From: Mycobacterium sp. D16Q13
GTDB taxonomy: Bacteria > Actinomycetota > Actinomycetes > Mycobacteriales > Mycobacteriaceae
Assembly: GCF_002013375.1 (NCBI RefSeq)
Contig: NZ_MAEW01000010.1
Span: 248,001-312,000, forward strand
Length of the DNA stretch: 64,000 nt
Direction: 5' to 3'
Positions 11,101 through 22,355 of the stretch are shown piece by piece. Numbering within the stretch: position 1 is the first letter of the stretch; each line of letters starts with the position of its first letter. Under the pieces are notes generated by a model. It was not told the DNA's origin. It searched no databases and saw only the letters and a list, made by a program, of their open reading frames with translations. Position numbers and translations under genes: made by a program.

Positions 11101-11313
11101 CAGGACGGCGAGAACGGCGGCCTATTGGGGATCACCGATCTGCTCCTGCGGGCGCATGTGATGCCGACCTACCTGTCCAAGGACTGGGGCAGGGACTGGG
11201 GCTCGCTGCGCAAGTTCGAGACCCTCGTCGAGGCCCAGCCCGCCCAGATCGAGTACGGGTCCGAAGTGCACAGCGGACTGTGGAAGCCGAACAAGATCCG
11301 GATCAAGCCGTAG
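8101..11313 (+). CDS. embB: Arabinosyltransferase EmbB, with the ethambutol-tolerance Gln-Met pair
   Basis: The partner of EmbA in arabinogalactan arabinan synthesis and the main ethambutol target. 1070 residues: cytoplasmic tail, first helix, extracellular domain, multispan GT-C core with [19 protein letters not shown], and a C-terminal carbohydrate-binding domain ending in [14 protein letters not shown]. In the ethambutol resistance-determining region, Gln281-Met282 (codons at 8941-8946) stand where M. tuberculosis has Ile303-Leu304. That change is reported in naturally ethambutol-resistant mycobacteria such as M. abscessus and M. chelonae. The equivalent of Met306 is unchanged. The start codon overlaps the embA stop. 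Confidence 0.95.
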   Translation: MTQNSVTDTSPEARKLNIARWTATVFGLLGFVLSVSIPLLPVKVSTATLDWPQQGQLNNVTAPLIAQTPMDMTVIVPCAVINSAPAEGAVILGTAPPEGKEAALQGLFVRVSKERVDITDRNVVIASVPRAKVASPDCRQIVITSSDKGTYATFEGLRGDGSDKSADLTSGFPDPNLRPQIVGVFTQLTGPAPTGLSLTAHIDNRFSSSPTLLKLAAMVGAVISTIIALLALWRIDQTDGHRMQRVIPTRWRRFDFTDIVIMSSLVLWYVIGAGSSDDGYQMGMARTAEHAGYMANYFRWFGSPEDPFGWYYNLLAIMTKFSDISVWIRLPDLVASLVCWLLISREVLPRLGPAVARSKPAAWAAGFVLLASWFPFNNGLRPEGQIAVGSLITWVLIERAITSRRLTPAALAIITAAFTLGIQPTGLIAVAALLAGGRPILRIIVTKHRQVGTWPLVAPMLAAGTVILPVVFSDQTLATVIEATRIRTAIGPSQAWYTDNLRYYYMFLPTVDGSVSRRFGFLLIAACLFIAMFILLRRKRVPGVARGPAWRVLGVVFGTIFFLMFAPTKWVHHFGLFAALGAAVAALATVLVSPQVLRWSRNRMAVVATVLFVLALSWASAAGWWYVSSFGVPFNSSMPKIAGISVSTIFFALFALAVAYAAWLHFSPRHEDNRVTRSITSAPVAWAAGFMVLTSICQLAIGVVRQYPSYSNGWANTRELAGGCGLADDVLVESDANAGLLRAIDAQSGPLGPLGGTNPSGFTPDGVPDKIVAESIRMNDSRPGTDYDWDSKDRTKTPGINGSTVRLPYGLDPARVPIVGTYRVGPQQQAKATSDWYELPARDAAHPLVVVTAAGTIAAKNVKGAVAGQTLELEYGTAGPDGAFTPAGRLTPYDLGPAPSWRNLRFARSDIPDTATAVRIVAVDGSLTPGDWLAFAPPRVPELKSLQEYVGSKRPVLMDWTVGLVFPCQQPMLHQYGITEIPEFRITPDYDQKRKDTDTWQDGENGGLLGITDLLLRAHVMPTYLSKDWGRDWGSLRKFETLVEAQPAQIEYGSEVHSGLWKPNKIRIKP

Positions 11314-11382
11314 GCCGTCCTCGAGGACGTCACCGCGCCACCGTGCGTCGCGGCCTACCGGATTGATCCGTCGGACGACGAA

Positions 11383-11679
11383 TCAATGGTGACCGCGGCG
11401 GCGATAGCCGTGGCCGCCACCACCGCCGAACAGCCCGCCCATGATGCCGCGGTAATCCTGTGGCGGCGGCGGGGGCGGATAGGGCTGCGATGCAGGCGCC
11501 TGGTCGATATGTGCTGACGGGCCGAAGCGCGCGGCGCCGTCCACGAACTGCTGCAGGCTGTCCTGCTCCAGCAGCACGGCCGCACATCCCGTGCATTGGA
11601 ACGTGCGCACACCAAACCACTTCGTCGACAGCATCTGCGACTCACACTTGGGGCACGTCAACGGCTGAACGTTTGTCAT
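11383..11679 (-). CDS. TFIIB-type zinc-ribbon protein
   Basis: A 98-residue protein starting at the ATG at 11677-11679; a start five codons further upstream would run into the palindromic spacer. The N-terminal half carries a four-cysteine zinc ribbon (CPKCESQM ... CTGCAAVLLEQDSLQQFV) of the zf-TFIIB type. The C-terminal half is a proline stretch followed by a Gly-rich, His/Arg-rich tail (GGGGGHGYRRRGHH) that could add metal ligands. Divergent from a CDF exporter across 50 bp, so a role in zinc handling is inferred, not shown. Confidence 0.8.
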   Translation of the reverse strand: MTNVQPLTCPKCESQMLSTKWFGVRTFQCTGCAAVLLEQDSLQQFVDGAARFGPSAHIDQAPASQPYPPPPPPQDYRGIMGGLFGGGGGHGYRRRGHH

Positions 11680-11683
11680 GACA

Positions 11684-11709
11684 CATGCTAGCATGCATAT
11701 GTTTGCATG
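11684..11709. promoter_or_regulatory. Palindromic operator candidate between zinc-ribbon and CDF genes
   Basis: The 50-bp divergent spacer holds a 12-bp palindrome CATGCTAGCATG (11684-11695) overlapping a second inverted repeat, CATGCA-N6-TGCATG (11692-11709). It is AT-rich against the surrounding GC-rich DNA. Position and symmetry fit a metal-sensor repressor site (ArsR/SmtB or similar), but no regulator gene is adjacent. Confidence 0.45.
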
Positions 11710-11729
11710 AGTAATAACGAAGGAGTGAC

Positions 11730-12689
11730 ATGGCTACGGACGCACACGAGCACGGATCCGGACACTCGCACGGCCACGGCGTGAGTGCGAACGCTGACCG
11801 CAAATGGCTAACCATCGCACTGGTCCTGATCGGCGGGTTCATGGCCATCGAGGTGGTCATCGGCTTCATCGCCCAGTCGCTGGCCCTGATCTCCGACGCC
11901 GGACACATGCTGACCGATGCGGCCTCGATCGTGCTGGCGCTCATCGCCATTCGCCTCGCCTCGCGCCCTGCCCGCGGCAGCTACACCTACGGGCTCAAGC
12001 GTGCCGAGATCCTGTCGGCACAGGCCAATGGCGTCACTCTGTTCCTGCTCGCCGCCTTCTTTATCTACGAGGGCATCCGCCGCCTGATCACTCCCCCGGA
12101 GGTGTCGGGGCTCCTCGTGTTTGTCACCGCGCTCGCTGGAATCGCCGTCAACGTGGCCGCCACCTGGTGCATCAGTAAGGCCAACCGATCCAGCCTGAAC
12201 GTCGAGGGGGCCTTCCAGCACATCCTCAACGACCTGTACGCCTTCATCGCCACCGCCGTCGCCGGCGCCGTGGTCTGGCTGACCGGCTTCACCCGAGCCG
12301 ATGCCATCGCCGCGCTCGTCGTCGCCGCGCTGATGCTCAAGGCCGGTTGGGGCCTGGTACGCGAATCGGGCCGCATCTTCCTGGAAGCCGCGCCAGCCAA
12401 TCTGGATCCCGACGCCATCGGAGCTCAGCTCGCATCGTTGCCCTCCGTCGCCGAGGTACACGACCTACACATCTGGCAGATCACCTCCGGTCAGCCCGCG
12501 TTGTCGGCGCACATCTTGGTGGCCCCGGCTGCGGACTGTCACGGAATACGGCGCGACATCGAGGGGTTACTCCATACGCAGTACGACATCGACCACACGA
12601 CGTTGCAGGTCGACCACGAGGACACCGAGGCATCAAGTCATTGCCTCGACCCTCACGGACAGCCGTACCGCGCCGAGGAAAGCACCTAG
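11730..12689 (+). CDS. Cation diffusion facilitator, ZitB/CzcD-like metal exporter
   Basis: A proton-coupled zinc (or related divalent metal) exporter of the cytoplasmic membrane. 319 residues with the family layout: His-rich N-terminus (HEHGSGHSHGHG), six membrane segments, metal-site HD motif SDAGHMLTD in helix 2 and HILNDLYAF in helix 5, and a cytoplasmic C-terminal domain with DLHIWQI. The ATG is preceded by AAGGAG at good spacing. Divergent from the zinc-ribbon gene; the spacer palindrome suggests metal-responsive control. Zinc is the most likely substrate by similarity. Confidence 0.9.
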   Translation: MATDAHEHGSGHSHGHGVSANADRKWLTIALVLIGGFMAIEVVIGFIAQSLALISDAGHMLTDAASIVLALIAIRLASRPARGSYTYGLKRAEILSAQANGVTLFLLAAFFIYEGIRRLITPPEVSGLLVFVTALAGIAVNVAATWCISKANRSSLNVEGAFQHILNDLYAFIATAVAGAVVWLTGFTRADAIAALVVAALMLKAGWGLVRESGRIFLEAAPANLDPDAIGAQLASLPSVAEVHDLHIWQITSGQPALSAHILVAPAADCHGIRRDIEGLLHTQYDIDHTTLQVDHEDTEASSHCLDPHGQPYRAEEST

Positions 12690-12709
12690 CCGAACACGGG
12701 CCAGGTATC

Positions 12710-12726
12710 TACTATCACTTGTAGTA
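12710..12726 (+). promoter_or_regulatory. BlaI/CopY-type operator candidate
   Basis: TACTAT-N5-GTAGTA, extended at both ends by TC and GA, lies 17 bp before the following start codon. The symmetry TACTA(C/T)-N5-(G/A)TAGTA resembles BlaI/MecI-family operators. No blaI gene is present in the window, so the repressor would act in trans. Confidence 0.5.
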
Positions 12727-12743
12727 GACCAACGGAGGTCGCG

Positions 12744-13157
12744 ATGACAGAGCTCACCACTCGCGCCGACAGGTTCCTGCGAGCGGCGACCATCGCCTTC
12801 ATCATGGGCTGGGGACTAGACGTCATCGATCACCTACGGCGCGGTGTAACCGCGGCGCCGGTGACCCTGACCTATCTCTCCGCCACCCACGCGGTCCTCA
12901 TCGCGATTGCCGTGACCATGATCCTGCGCCACCGCAAGCACGCGCCGGAAGCCACCGTGATTGTCGGCACGGCAAGCGTTTTGGGGCTCGGATACGTGCA
13001 CCTCATGCCGACCTACTGGCCGGCGGTGCAGGACAGCTTCGTTTCCGGTCCACGCGTGGACGTCACCTGGTTCTCCTGGGTAACGGTGCTGATCTCGATC
13101 AGTGCCGCCATGGTCTGGGCCCACGCGGGCAGCCGCGCCCTCGTTCTGCGGGACTGA
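12744..13157 (+). CDS. Four-helix membrane protein of unknown function
   Basis: 137 residues with about four hydrophobic helices (FLRAATIAFIMGWGLDVI, ATHAVLIAIAVTMIL, ATVIVGTASVLGLGYVHL, WFSWVTVLISISAAMVWA). No catalytic motif is recognised. A GGAGG ribosome binding site precedes the ATG, and a BlaI-type inverted repeat sits just upstream, so the gene is probably repressed under ordinary conditions and may belong to an envelope-stress or beta-lactam regulon. Monocistronic: a strong terminator follows. Confidence 0.75.
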   Translation: MTELTTRADRFLRAATIAFIMGWGLDVIDHLRRGVTAAPVTLTYLSATHAVLIAIAVTMILRHRKHAPEATVIVGTASVLGLGYVHLMPTYWPAVQDSFVSGPRVDVTWFSWVTVLISISAAMVWAHAGSRALVLRD

Positions 13158-13169
13158 ATACGCACAAGC

Positions 13170-13206
13170 AGAAGGCCCCCGCACGCGTCGCGCGCGGGGG
13201 CCTTCT
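13170..13206. terminator. Strong bidirectional terminator hairpin
   Basis: A perfect 13-bp stem (AGAAGGCCCCCGC / GCGGGGGCCTTCT) with an 11-nt loop lies between the convergent ends of the membrane protein gene and accD4. Confidence 0.85.
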
Positions 13207-13218
13207 GGCGATGAATCG

Positions 13219-14769
13219 TTAGATCGGGGTGAGACCGTGCTTGCGCTGGACACGGGCGATCTGCTTATCCCGCAATAGCTTCAGCGACTGACGCAGCAGC
13301 AGCCGAGTCTGATGCGGCTCGATCACGCCATCGATGTAGCCCCGCTCGGCGGCGATCCAGGGCGTAGCCAGGTTCTTGTTGTAGCCCTCGATGAAGTCGG
13401 CTCGAATCTTCTGCACCTCGGGCGCGGTCGGGTCGGGGAATCGCTTGACCAGCAGCTGCGCCGCCCCTTCGGCACCGATCACCGCGATACGTGCGGTCGG
13501 CCAGGCGAAGTTCAGGTCGGCAGAGAGCTGCTTGGAGCCCATGACCGCGTACCCGCCGCCGTAGGCCTTACGGGTAATGATCGTCACCTTGGGCACATCG
13601 GCCTCCACCACGGCATTGAAGAACCTACCGCCGCGCTTGATGACGCCGTTGGTCTCCTCTTCCACACCCGGCATGGCTCCCGGGGTGTCGACGACGAACA
13701 CCAGGGGAAGATTGAACGAGTCGCAGAACCGGATGAAACCGGCCGCCTTGTCGGAGGCCTCATTGCCCACCGCGCCAGACATGTGCATCGGCTGATTGGC
13801 GATGACGCCGACCGGGCTCCCGTCGACGCGGGCGAACGCGGTGATCATGGATGGGCTGCGCTGGTCGGCGATCTCGAAGACGTCACCGTCGTCGAAAATC
13901 CGCAACAGAACCTCGTGCATGTCGTAGCCCTGGTTATCGGCGTCCGGGATGATCGTGTCGAGGTACAGATCGTCCTCGGTGATCTCGGGCTCAAGTCCCG
14001 GGTTGACGACCGGCGGGTAGTCAAAGGTGTTGGAGGGCAAGAAACTCAAGTAATCGCGGACATACTGGTACGCGGCCGCCTCGTCCTCGACAACCTTGTG
14101 GATGTTGCCACGCTGGGCCTGTACATCCGCGCCACCGAGTTCGTCGAACGTGACATCCTCGCCGGTGACATCCTTGATGACGTCGGGCCCGGTGATGAAC
14201 ATGTAGCCCTGATCGCGGACCGCGACCACCAGGTCGGTCTGGATCGGTGAGTACACCGCACCGCCGGCACACTTCCCGAAGATCAACGAGATTTCCGGGA
14301 CCATGCCGCGCAGCATCTCGTGACGACGCCCTAGCTCGGCGTACCAGGCCAAGGACGTGGCGGTGTCTTGAATGCGGGCACCCGCTGAGTCGTTGATACC
14401 GATCACCGGGCAGCCGTTGGTAGCCGCCCACTCCATGAGCTTGGCGACCTTGCGGCCGAACATCTCGCCGACGCTCCCCTGGTACACCGTTTGGTCGTGG
14501 GAGAACACCGCCACCGGACGATCGTCGATGCGGCCCAGGCCGGTCACCACACCGTCGGTGTACGGCGCATTCGGATCACCAGGAGTACGCCCAAATGCGC
14601 CGAGCTCCAGAAAGCTGCCCTTGTCGAGCAGGGCGTGAATGCGGGCGCGCGCACTCGGGATGCCTTTGGCATCACGCTTGGCGATGGCCTTGGCGTCACC
14701 CGGCTCTTGCGTACGGGCAATCCGCTCACGCAGGTCGGCGACCTTCTCCGCAGTTGTATGTGGTGGCAC
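13219..14769 (-). CDS. accD4: Acyl-CoA carboxylase carboxyltransferase subunit AccD4
   Basis: The beta subunit (516 residues) of the long-chain acyl-CoA carboxylase that makes the carboxylated C24-C26 acyl chain condensed by Pks13 in mycolic acid synthesis. It works with AccA3, AccD5 and AccE5, none of which is in the window. Two crotonase-fold halves are visible: N-terminal with [11 protein letters not shown] and [15 protein letters not shown]-terminal with [13 protein letters not shown] and [16 protein letters not shown]. The GTG start lies 2 bp after the pks13 stop, so the genes are co-transcribed. Homologue of Rv3799c. Confidence 0.95.
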   Translation of the reverse strand: MPPHTTAEKVADLRERIARTQEPGDAKAIAKRDAKGIPSARARIHALLDKGSFLELGAFGRTPGDPNAPYTDGVVTGLGRIDDRPVAVFSHDQTVYQGSVGEMFGRKVAKLMEWAATNGCPVIGINDSAGARIQDTATSLAWYAELGRRHEMLRGMVPEISLIFGKCAGGAVYSPIQTDLVVAVRDQGYMFITGPDVIKDVTGEDVTFDELGGADVQAQRGNIHKVVEDEAAAYQYVRDYLSFLPSNTFDYPPVVNPGLEPEITEDDLYLDTIIPDADNQGYDMHEVLLRIFDDGDVFEIADQRSPSMITAFARVDGSPVGVIANQPMHMSGAVGNEASDKAAGFIRFCDSFNLPLVFVVDTPGAMPGVEEETNGVIKRGGRFFNAVVEADVPKVTIITRKAYGGGYAVMGSKQLSADLNFAWPTARIAVIGAEGAAQLLVKRFPDPTAPEVQKIRADFIEGYNKNLATPWIAAERGYIDGVIEPHQTRLLLRQSLKLLRDKQIARVQRKHGLTPI

Positions 14770-14771
14770 GT

Positions 14772-17700
14772 CTAGCCTTCCTGGTTCTTCGCATTGATGG
14801 AGCGCAATGCCTGACTCATATGAGCACCGACCTTAGCGATGAACGGTTCGTCGATGATCTGGATGTGCTCCCCACCGACCGGAACCACCTCGAGATCAGA
14901 GACGAACTCGCCCCAGCCACCGTCGGGCTGGCGAGTCGCGTACGCGGGCTCGAACGTAATGGCGTCGTCGTGGTACCGGTCCGCCATGTACAGCGTCATA
15001 TGGCCGTCGAACGGCACCGGCGTCGACGTGTCGATGGCCCGCTGGTCCAGGTAGGACGTGCGCTGGTGCTCGATGATCCCCCCGGGGATCTCCACGCCGG
15101 CCGCCTTGACCGCCTCCAGCACGAACCTGACCTGGCCCTCGTCGTCGAGCTCCTCCAGCTGCTCATACGGGATGGCCGGAATCTGCACGTTGAAGGTCTT
15201 CTGCGCAAAGGCCGCATACCGGTCCCAGCGCTTGCGGGTCTCCTCCGTGGTCGTCAGGATCGGCGTCCCGGGGCGCACCCCGTCGATATTGCCGACCCAG
15301 GCCACCTCGGCGCCGGCCTCCTTGAGGCCCACCGCACAGGCGTACGCCAACACCGCACCGAGTGACCACCCGGCGAGAATGAACGGACCCTTGTGCAGCT
15401 CAAGAAGCTTCGGCACGTACTGGGTCGCCCGCTCCTCGATGGTGCCCTCGACGCGCTCAAAACCGAACATCGGCGTGTCCTCGGGCAGACGCTTCAACAG
15501 CGGCTCGTAAACAACCGTCGACCCGCCCGCCGGATGGAACACGAAGACGGGGACCGTTGTCGAACCCTCCTGCCTGGGCTGCAGGGTCCGCACGAAGCCG
15601 TCGATCTTGCCGGCCTCCAATCGGCTGCGGACAACCTCACCGAGTGCCTCGATGGTCGGCGCGAGCTTGACCTCCTCGGCGCCGATCTCACCATCGGCAC
15701 GCTGCGAAAGGCGTTCTGCGAGTTTCTCGGCCGTCGCGTCGTCGATCTTGGGCAGCGCGTTGAAAATGCTGCCCGGCGACTCGCCGGTGACGATGGCCCA
15801 CGTCGCGAAGGCGACACGTTCGGCCGCATCACGCGGTGGCACATCGGCATTCAGCGCCTCGGCGATGGCTTCCTGGTTCATCACGGCGGCAGCCTTGGCC
15901 AGTTCAGAGGTCTCCGCAGAGAGGGCCGGCTCCGCCGAGGGAACGCTGTCGGCGGCGGGCTCCGGCTCCGCGGCCTGCGGGGCGGCTTCCAGCGCCTTCT
16001 CAAGATCGGCCTTGGACAGTATGCCGCCGGTCGGCGCGGCCTCCTTGAATTCATCGGTCTGCTGGTAGTCGTGCAGCTCGTGCACGGCGTCGGGGTTCTC
16101 CAGCGCGTAGACAACCAGCCGCTCGACATCGAGCAGGTTGGCATCGCGCACGGCCTGCAGCTGGATGGGCGGCAGGTCGAAGTCGAACTCGACGCGGTTC
16201 TTGATGCGCACAGCCATCAAGGAATCCAGACCCAGCTCGATCAACGGCACCTCGCGCGGCACGTCCTCGGGCTCGTAGCCCATGGCCAGCGACACGATCG
16301 CGGCCAGACGCTCGATGACCGGCTCGCCGGACTCCTTGCTCCACTTCTTGAAATCGGCACCCGCACCCGCCCCGGAGAGCAGGTTGTCGTGAATCTCTTC
16401 GGGCACCTCGTCTTCCGCGACCGCGACCGCCAGGGCGGGGGCCGCCGTCACCGTCGCCGAACCGTTGGTGGCAACACCCGCGGCGGTCGCGAACGGCAGT
16501 GCGCCGCCCTGACCCGCACGGGACACCACCGCGTCGTAGACAAGGGTGAAGGATTCACCGATGCGGGCGTGCACCTGCACGGTGGCCCCACCGGGATGGC
16601 GAGACAGCGTGGTCACCAGCGTGGAACCTTCGCCCGGGATCGCCCGCTGCTCGGATGCGGTCAGCTGAGCATCCGGAAGTACCGTTACCGCAGCGGCTTT
16701 CACCAGCTCGGGGAGAAGAGCGGAAATACCGCTCACGTCGGATGTCGCCGGCGTTGCGGCTCCCAGAGTCCATTCCCACACATGCTTGCCGTCGGGCAGC
16801 GATACGTGCGTACCGGGGATCCGGGTCGCGCCATCAACACTGAAATGCGCGGGGAGCCAGTGTTCCTTGCGCTTGAACTCGGTCGGAGGAATCGGCGCGT
16901 AATCCGCCGACCTGGTCGCCGCGACGAACAGCGTCCGCGGATCCAGGCTATGGCCGTACACATAGAGCTGGGCCATGGTCTTGACCATGGACTCGACCTC
17001 GTCCTCTTTACGGGCGAGCGTCGCGATCAGCTGTGCGTCAGGCAGTCCGGATGACATGGTGGTGAGCCCAACCTGCATGAGCGCCACAGGATTCGGTGCC
17101 AGCTCCAGGAAAGTGGTGTATCCGGCGTCCACGGCGTTACGGGTGCCATGGGTGAAGTAGACCGAATGCCGCATTCCCTTCTTCCAGTAGTCGACATCGT
17201 GCACCGGGTCACCGCCGGGGCGAATGAACGTGCCCTCGTTCACCGTCGAGAAGATCCCGATCTTCGGGGTCATCGGCTCGATCCCCTGCAGTTCGGCGGC
17301 GAACTCGCCGAGCAGCGGGTCCATCTGCGAGGTATGGCCGGCACCCTTGGTCTGAAGCTTGCGGGCGAACTTGCCCTCAGCCTCGCAGCGCGCCACGATC
17401 GCGTCGACCTGCGCCGGCGGACCACCGATGACGGTCTGCGAGGGGGCGGCGTACACGCACACCTCCAGGTCGGGGAAGTCGGCGAACACCGTCCGAAGCT
17501 CGTCGGCCGAGTACTCGACCAGCGCCATCAGCCGGATGTAGTCACCGAACAGCATCGCCTCGCCCTCACCCATCAGGTGGGCACGCGAGCAGATGACGCG
17601 GGTGGCGTCAGCCAGCGACAGCCCCCCAGCGAAGTAGGCCGACGCGGGCTCGCCCAGCGACTGCCCGATCACCGCGGTGGGCTTGGCGCCATGGGCCTTG

Positions 17701-20114
17701 AGCACCTCACCCAGACCGATTTGGATCGCAAAGATGGCGATGTTGCTGGTTTCGATGCCGTACTCGTGCGAGTCGTCGAGGATCAACTCGACAACGGAGT
17801 AGCCCCGCTCGTCCTGCACGTACGCGTCGACCTTGTCGATCCACTCCGCGAAGATCGGATCGCGCAGGTACAGGCTCTTACCCATCTTGCGGTGCTGCGC
17901 ACCGAAACCGGCCATCACCCAAACCGGACCGCTGGTGACGGGACCATCCACGGAGTAGACGTACGGCTTCTGCTTGCCTTCGGCGACGGCGCGCAGGCCC
18001 TTGATGGCCTCATCGAAATCGTGGGCCAACACCACGGCACGCGAGCGCCCGTGATTGCGCCGGGACAGCGATCGTCCGATGGACTCCAGCGAGTAGGACT
18101 GGCCCTCTTCGGATTCCATCCAGTCCGCCAGCGCGGCCGCGGCGGCCTTCTTGCGGGAGGACAGGAAGCCTGAGATAAAGAGCGGGACAACGGGAGTCAC
18201 CGGCTCTTCGGCAGCGAGCTCGGCCAGCGCCTCCTCTTTGAGTCGCTTGGCCTCGTCGGTCAGTCCAGGCAGCTCGTGCGGCCCATCGGAGTACCCGCCG
18301 ATGAACTCGCCGTACTCGTCAAAACGAGATGCGTCGAAATCGGTACCTTCTTCAGTATCCGCCTCTGCCGCAACATGTTTGCCGTTGACGTCGGAATTTT
18401 CGTCCACATCGGATTCGGACGGCTCACTGGGTTCCACCAGGTCGATCGGCAGCACCTCACGCACCACGATGTGGGCGTTGGCGCCACCGAAACCGAAGCC
18501 GGAAACACCGGCGATGGCGTGCCCGCTGTAGCGCGGCCAGTCGGAGACCTGGTCGACGACCTTCAAGTGAATCGCGTCGAAGTCGATGTACGGGTTGGGG
18601 CCGGTGTAGTTGATCGACGGCGGAACCTTGTTGTTCTGCAAGGCCAGCACGATCTTCGACAGGCTCGCGGCACCGGCCGCGGACTCCAGGTGCCCGAAGT
18701 TCGACTTAGCCGAGCCCAGCAGTGCCGGCTTATCGGCGTCGCGTCCACGGCCCACCACCCGGCCCAGGCCGTCGGCCTCGATCGGATCGCCGAGGATGGT
18801 GCCGGTGCCGTGCGCCTCGATGACGTCGACGGTGCGCGGATCGATACCGGCGTCCTTGTAGGCCTTGCGCAACACCTCGGCCTGGGCGTCGGGGTTTGGT
18901 GCGAGCAGACCATTGGACCGGCCATCGTGATTGACCGCGGACCCGGCGATGATCGCCATGATCGGGTCACCGTCGCGTCGCGCATCGGAGAGGCGCTTGA
19001 GCACCAGCATGCCGCCACCCTCGGAACGGCTGTAGCCGTTGGCATCCTGCGAGAAGGACTTGATGCGGCCATCCGGGGCGAGCACGCCGCCGACCTCGTC
19101 GAAACCGACCGTCACGAGCGGTGTGATGAGTGCGTTGACGCCACCGGCCAAGACGACATCGGCCTCACCGGAACGCAGGGCCTTCACGCCCTGATGCACC
19201 GCGACCAGCGAGGAGGAACATGCGGTGTCGACGGCAACACTCGGGCCGCGGAAGTCAAAGAAATACGAAACCCGGTTGGCGATAATCGAACTCGCATTTC
19301 CGGTGATGGCGTACGGGTGCATGACAGTGGGGTCGGCCACCGACAGGTAACCGTAGTCGTTGTTGGAGCTGCCGATGTAGACACCGACGCTGTCTCCCTT
19401 GAGGCTCGATGCCGGAATGCGCGCGTTCTCCAGCGCCTCCCAGGTGAGTTCGAGGGCCATCCGCTGCTGCGGATCGATATTGTCGGCCTCCATCTTGGAG
19501 AGCGTGAAGAACTCGGCGTCGAACCCCTTGATGTCCTTCAGGTATCCGCCGCGGGTGGCGGCTTGCGCAACGCGTTCGGCGATGCGCGGTTCACTGGTGA
19601 ACTCTTCCCAGCGCCCCTCGGGCAGGTCGGTGATCGCGTCGCGGCCCTCCAGCAGCGCCTCCCACAGCTGCGCCGGGGTATTGACGTCACCGGGCAGGCG
19701 GGTGGCAAGACCGATCACCGCAATATCGAATTCGCCTGTGGCAGCCTTGGGATCGCGTGACCAGTCCTCGTCACCGGCGTCCGGCAACTCCGGCTCACCC
19801 TCGATGATGCGGGTGGCCAGTGACTCGATGGTGGGGTGCTGGAAGGCCACGGTGGCGGTCAGCGTGACCCCGGTGAGGTCTTCGATATCGGCCGCCATGG
19901 CCACGGCGTCACGCGAGGACAAGCCCATCTCCACCATGGGTGCCGACTCGTCGATGCGATCGGGGCTCACCCCGGTGGCCTTGGCGATCCAATTACGCAG
20001 CCACTCGCGCATCTCGGCGACAGTCAGCTCGGCGCCGCTGGTGGGTGCCGCCGCCTCTGGAGCCTCGGGCTCGGTCTCGATCTCTGGTGTCGAATCCTGT
20101 TGCGTATCAGTCAT
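14772..20114 (-). CDS. pks13: Polyketide synthase Pks13, mycolic acid condensase
   Basis: The essential type I polyketide synthase that joins the meromycolyl chain to the carboxylated alpha-chain and releases alpha-alkyl beta-ketoester onto trehalose. 1780 residues with the diagnostic order ACP-KS-AT-ACP-TE: N-terminal ACP with GLSSRD (carrier Ser about 67), ketosynthase active site [14 protein letters not shown] (Cys299), acyltransferase GQSLGEPA (Ser819), a second ACP with GLDSLMAV (Ser1298), and thioesterase [11 protein letters not shown] (Ser1584). No reductive domains, as expected. It starts 48 bp after fadD32 behind a GGAGAGG site and is followed at once by accD4. Confidence 0.97.
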   Translation of the reverse strand: MTDTQQDSTPEIETEPEAPEAAAPTSGAELTVAEMREWLRNWIAKATGVSPDRIDESAPMVEMGLSSRDAVAMAADIEDLTGVTLTATVAFQHPTIESLATRIIEGEPELPDAGDEDWSRDPKAATGEFDIAVIGLATRLPGDVNTPAQLWEALLEGRDAITDLPEGRWEEFTSEPRIAERVAQAATRGGYLKDIKGFDAEFFTLSKMEADNIDPQQRMALELTWEALENARIPASSLKGDSVGVYIGSSNNDYGYLSVADPTVMHPYAITGNASSIIANRVSYFFDFRGPSVAVDTACSSSLVAVHQGVKALRSGEADVVLAGGVNALITPLVTVGFDEVGGVLAPDGRIKSFSQDANGYSRSEGGGMLVLKRLSDARRDGDPIMAIIAGSAVNHDGRSNGLLAPNPDAQAEVLRKAYKDAGIDPRTVDVIEAHGTGTILGDPIEADGLGRVVGRGRDADKPALLGSAKSNFGHLESAAGAASLSKIVLALQNNKVPPSINYTGPNPYIDFDAIHLKVVDQVSDWPRYSGHAIAGVSGFGFGGANAHIVVREVLPIDLVEPSEPSESDVDENSDVNGKHVAAEADTEEGTDFDASRFDEYGEFIGGYSDGPHELPGLTDEAKRLKEEALAELAAEEPVTPVVPLFISGFLSSRKKAAAAALADWMESEEGQSYSLESIGRSLSRRNHGRSRAVVLAHDFDEAIKGLRAVAEGKQKPYVYSVDGPVTSGPVWVMAGFGAQHRKMGKSLYLRDPIFAEWIDKVDAYVQDERGYSVVELILDDSHEYGIETSNIAIFAIQIGLGEVLKAHGAKPTAVIGQSLGEPASAYFAGGLSLADATRVICSRAHLMGEGEAMLFGDYIRLMALVEYSADELRTVFADFPDLEVCVYAAPSQTVIGGPPAQVDAIVARCEAEGKFARKLQTKGAGHTSQMDPLLGEFAAELQGIEPMTPKIGIFSTVNEGTFIRPGGDPVHDVDYWKKGMRHSVYFTHGTRNAVDAGYTTFLELAPNPVALMQVGLTTMSSGLPDAQLIATLARKEDEVESMVKTMAQLYVYGHSLDPRTLFVAATRSADYAPIPPTEFKRKEHWLPAHFSVDGATRIPGTHVSLPDGKHVWEWTLGAATPATSDVSGISALLPELVKAAAVTVLPDAQLTASEQRAIPGEGSTLVTTLSRHPGGATVQVHARIGESFTLVYDAVVSRAGQGGALPFATAAGVATNGSATVTAAPALAVAVAEDEVPEEIHDNLLSGAGAGADFKKWSKESGEPVIERLAAIVSLAMGYEPEDVPREVPLIELGLDSLMAVRIKNRVEFDFDLPPIQLQAVRDANLLDVERLVVYALENPDAVHELHDYQQTDEFKEAAPTGGILSKADLEKALEAAPQAAEPEPAADSVPSAEPALSAETSELAKAAAVMNQEAIAEALNADVPPRDAAERVAFATWAIVTGESPGSIFNALPKIDDATAEKLAERLSQRADGEIGAEEVKLAPTIEALGEVVRSRLEAGKIDGFVRTLQPRQEGSTTVPVFVFHPAGGSTVVYEPLLKRLPEDTPMFGFERVEGTIEERATQYVPKLLELHKGPFILAGWSLGAVLAYACAVGLKEAGAEVAWVGNIDGVRPGTPILTTTEETRKRWDRYAAFAQKTFNVQIPAIPYEQLEELDDEGQVRFVLEAVKAAGVEIPGGIIEHQRTSYLDQRAIDTSTPVPFDGHMTLYMADRYHDDAITFEPAYATRQPDGGWGEFVSDLEVVPVGGEHIQIIDEPFIAKVGAHMSQALRSINAKNQEG

Positions 20115-20162
20115 GTTCGAGCCCTCTCCGGGGTATCGCGTACGGACGACCGTGTGTAACGG

Positions 20163-22067
20163 TTACTGCCGGTCGTCGGGGAATGCGGTCTGCTGGTAGC
20201 CGCCGCGCAGGCTGCCATCCAGGTAGCTGGTCCGTGCGGCCCGGCGGGCGATCTTGCCGCTGGAGGTCCGCGCGATCGAGCCGGCCGGAACCAGCAGCAC
20301 ATCGCGCACCGTCACACCGTGGCGCACCGCGACTGCGGCGCGCACATCGTCACCCACCGCCTGGTTATCCGACTTGTGGGCGCCCACGCTGCGCTCGCCG
20401 ATGACGACCAGCTGCTCGGAGGAGTCCTCCGGGTCATACTTCAAGCCCGCGTGCGGGTTGTCGAAGACGACCTGCGGCAGCTGGTTGGCCGGCACCGAGA
20501 AGGCGGCGACGTATCCCGGGCGCAGCGCCTTGTTCGCCTCCTGCGCGGTGTACTCGATGTCCTGCGGGTAGTGGTTACGGCCGTCCACGATGATGAGGTC
20601 CTTGACGCGGCCGGTGATGTACAGCTCGCCATCCACCCACACTCCGAGGTCACCGGTGTTGAGCCAGATGGCGTCGTCCGATACACCCTCGGCATGTGAT
20701 TCGGCGATCCGCGACTTGAGGGTGTTCTGGAACGCCTCGCGCGTTTCCTCCGGGCGGCCCCAGTAGCCGGAGCCAATGTTGTTGCCGTGCAACCAGATCT
20801 CGCCGATCTGGCCGTCGGGCAGTTCGGAGGCGGTCTCACCGTCCACGATGACGCCCCACTCGTCGCGGGCCATCCGTCCGCTGGACACCTGCGTCACCGA
20901 GTTTTCGGCGCCCGGCTCCACTTCGACGATGCGCCCGGCATTCAGCTCGGTGCGATCCACGTGCAGCACGCGCGCCCTATCCGTGTTCCAGATGGTCGAG
21001 GTGACGAACAGCGTGGCCTCGGCCATGCCGTAGGACGGGTGGATGGCCTTGGGATCGAAGCCATACGGCTCAAAGGCATCGCAGAACTTCTTGAGCGAGG
21101 CCGTGGACACCGGCTCGGATCCGTTGATGATCGAGTAGACGTTCGAGAGGTCCAGCGGTGGCTCGCCCTCCTTGGGTACGCCGCGCATCGCGCAATGCTC
21201 GAAGGCGAAGTTCGGCAAGGCCGAATAGGTGCCGGCGCGGTCATCACCCTGGACCCCCATTTCCCGCAGCCAGCGGATGGGCCGACGGATGAACGCCGCC
21301 GGGCTCATCACCGTCATGTGCCGACCGATCATGGACGGCACCATCACCGTGATCAGGCCCATGTCGTGGAAGAACGGCAGCCAGGTGGTCCCGCGATGAC
21401 TACCGTCACCTTCTTTTGCCGACAACGCGTCGATCAGCTGCAGCAGGTTGGTGGCAAGTGACAGGTGGGTGATCTGCACACCGGCCGGCGCGCGGGTGGA
21501 ACCAGAGGTGTACTGCAGGTAGGCGATGGTGTCCTTGGTGGCCACGGGCTCCACCCACGTCGACCCCACGTCATTCGGGATGGCGTCGACGGCGATCACG
21601 CGGGGGCGCTCCTTGGGCGGACGATTCCGGAAGAACCTACGCACGCCCTCGGCGCACTCGGTGGTCGTCAGCACCGCGGACGGCTGGCAGTCGTCGAGCA
21701 CCGCGTGCAGGCGGCCCGCATGGCCGGCCTCGCTGGGGTCGAACAGCGGCACCGCGATGGCACCGGCATATAGAGCTCCATAATGCGCGACCAGATAGTC
21801 GAGGCTCTGCGGCGCCAGGATGGCGACACGGTCGCCCGGCTTGGTCACCTGTTGCAGACGGGCCGCCACGGCACGGTTGCGCGCACCGAACTCCGACCAG
21901 GTGATGTCGATATACGCGCCGTCACGCTCGGTGGAGAAGTCGAGGAACCGGTACGCCAGGCTGTCGCCCTGCGACTCTGCCCAACCTTCGACGTGACGAA
22001 CAATGCTCCCGTCTTCGGGGAACTTGATGTGGCCCGCCGAGTCGAGGAACGGGTTGTCGAACGCCAT
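20163..22067 (-). CDS. fadD32: Fatty acyl-AMP ligase FadD32
   Basis: Activates the meromycolic acid as acyl-AMP and loads it onto the N-terminal ACP of Pks13. 634 residues starting at the ATG ([17 protein letters not shown]) at 22065-22067, chosen because GAGGAG lies 8 nt upstream and family similarity begins there; the frame continues 21 codons further upstream. Motifs seen are the adenylate-forming P-loop [29 protein letters not shown], and [20 protein letters not shown] followed by [17 protein letters not shown]. First gene of the fadD32-pks13-accD4 operon, with a 288-bp leader containing repeated CATTCGCG. Confidence 0.96.
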   Translation of the reverse strand: MAFDNPFLDSAGHIKFPEDGSIVRHVEGWAESQGDSLAYRFLDFSTERDGAYIDITWSEFGARNRAVAARLQQVTKPGDRVAILAPQSLDYLVAHYGALYAGAIAVPLFDPSEAGHAGRLHAVLDDCQPSAVLTTTECAEGVRRFFRNRPPKERPRVIAVDAIPNDVGSTWVEPVATKDTIAYLQYTSGSTRAPAGVQITHLSLATNLLQLIDALSAKEGDGSHRGTTWLPFFHDMGLITVMVPSMIGRHMTVMSPAAFIRRPIRWLREMGVQGDDRAGTYSALPNFAFEHCAMRGVPKEGEPPLDLSNVYSIINGSEPVSTASLKKFCDAFEPYGFDPKAIHPSYGMAEATLFVTSTIWNTDRARVLHVDRTELNAGRIVEVEPGAENSVTQVSSGRMARDEWGVIVDGETASELPDGQIGEIWLHGNNIGSGYWGRPEETREAFQNTLKSRIAESHAEGVSDDAIWLNTGDLGVWVDGELYITGRVKDLIIVDGRNHYPQDIEYTAQEANKALRPGYVAAFSVPANQLPQVVFDNPHAGLKYDPEDSSEQLVVIGERSVGAHKSDNQAVGDDVRAAVAVRHGVTVRDVLLVPAGSIARTSSGKIARRAARTSYLDGSLRGGYQQTAFPDDRQ

Positions 22068-22355
22068 TGTGCTTTTCTCCTCTGACGGTGCATGGTGCGC
22101 GTTTCGCGGGCCTGAAGCATTCGCGAGCACGCGTCATCGCGAACGTCAAATCCTCGATGATGGTACCGAGAGGCATTCGCGTACTACGGCAGCTCAGGCG
22201 GCCATTCGCGACGAGGTTATCGGTCGGCGTCGGCCAGCCAAAATCCCGCGACCCAACGAACGGCTTACAGTCTTATTTTTCTCTTAATCTTAGGCGAGCG
22301 TACCGTGCCCGCCAAATATCTCGTCGCCCTGTTGCGAAGATGACATCGAGGCCCG
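22068..22355 (-). promoter_or_regulatory. fadD32 operon upstream region with CATTCGCG repeats
   Basis: This 288-bp gap must hold the promoter of the mycolate condensation operon. On the plus strand CATTCGCG occurs three times (22118, 22174, 22203), which reads CGCGAATG in the direction of transcription. An AT-rich block (22270-22290) lies at the distal end, next to the stop of the cutinase-like gene. No clear -35/-10 pair could be fixed by eye, and no convincing small ORF was found. Confidence 0.45.

Noticed and set aside
15393..17054. 553-codon open frame on the plus strand opposite pks13
   Set aside because: Antisense shadow of pks13; composition is Arg/Gly/Leu/His-rich low-information and no start signal or motif supports it. 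The same applies to 18276-19760.
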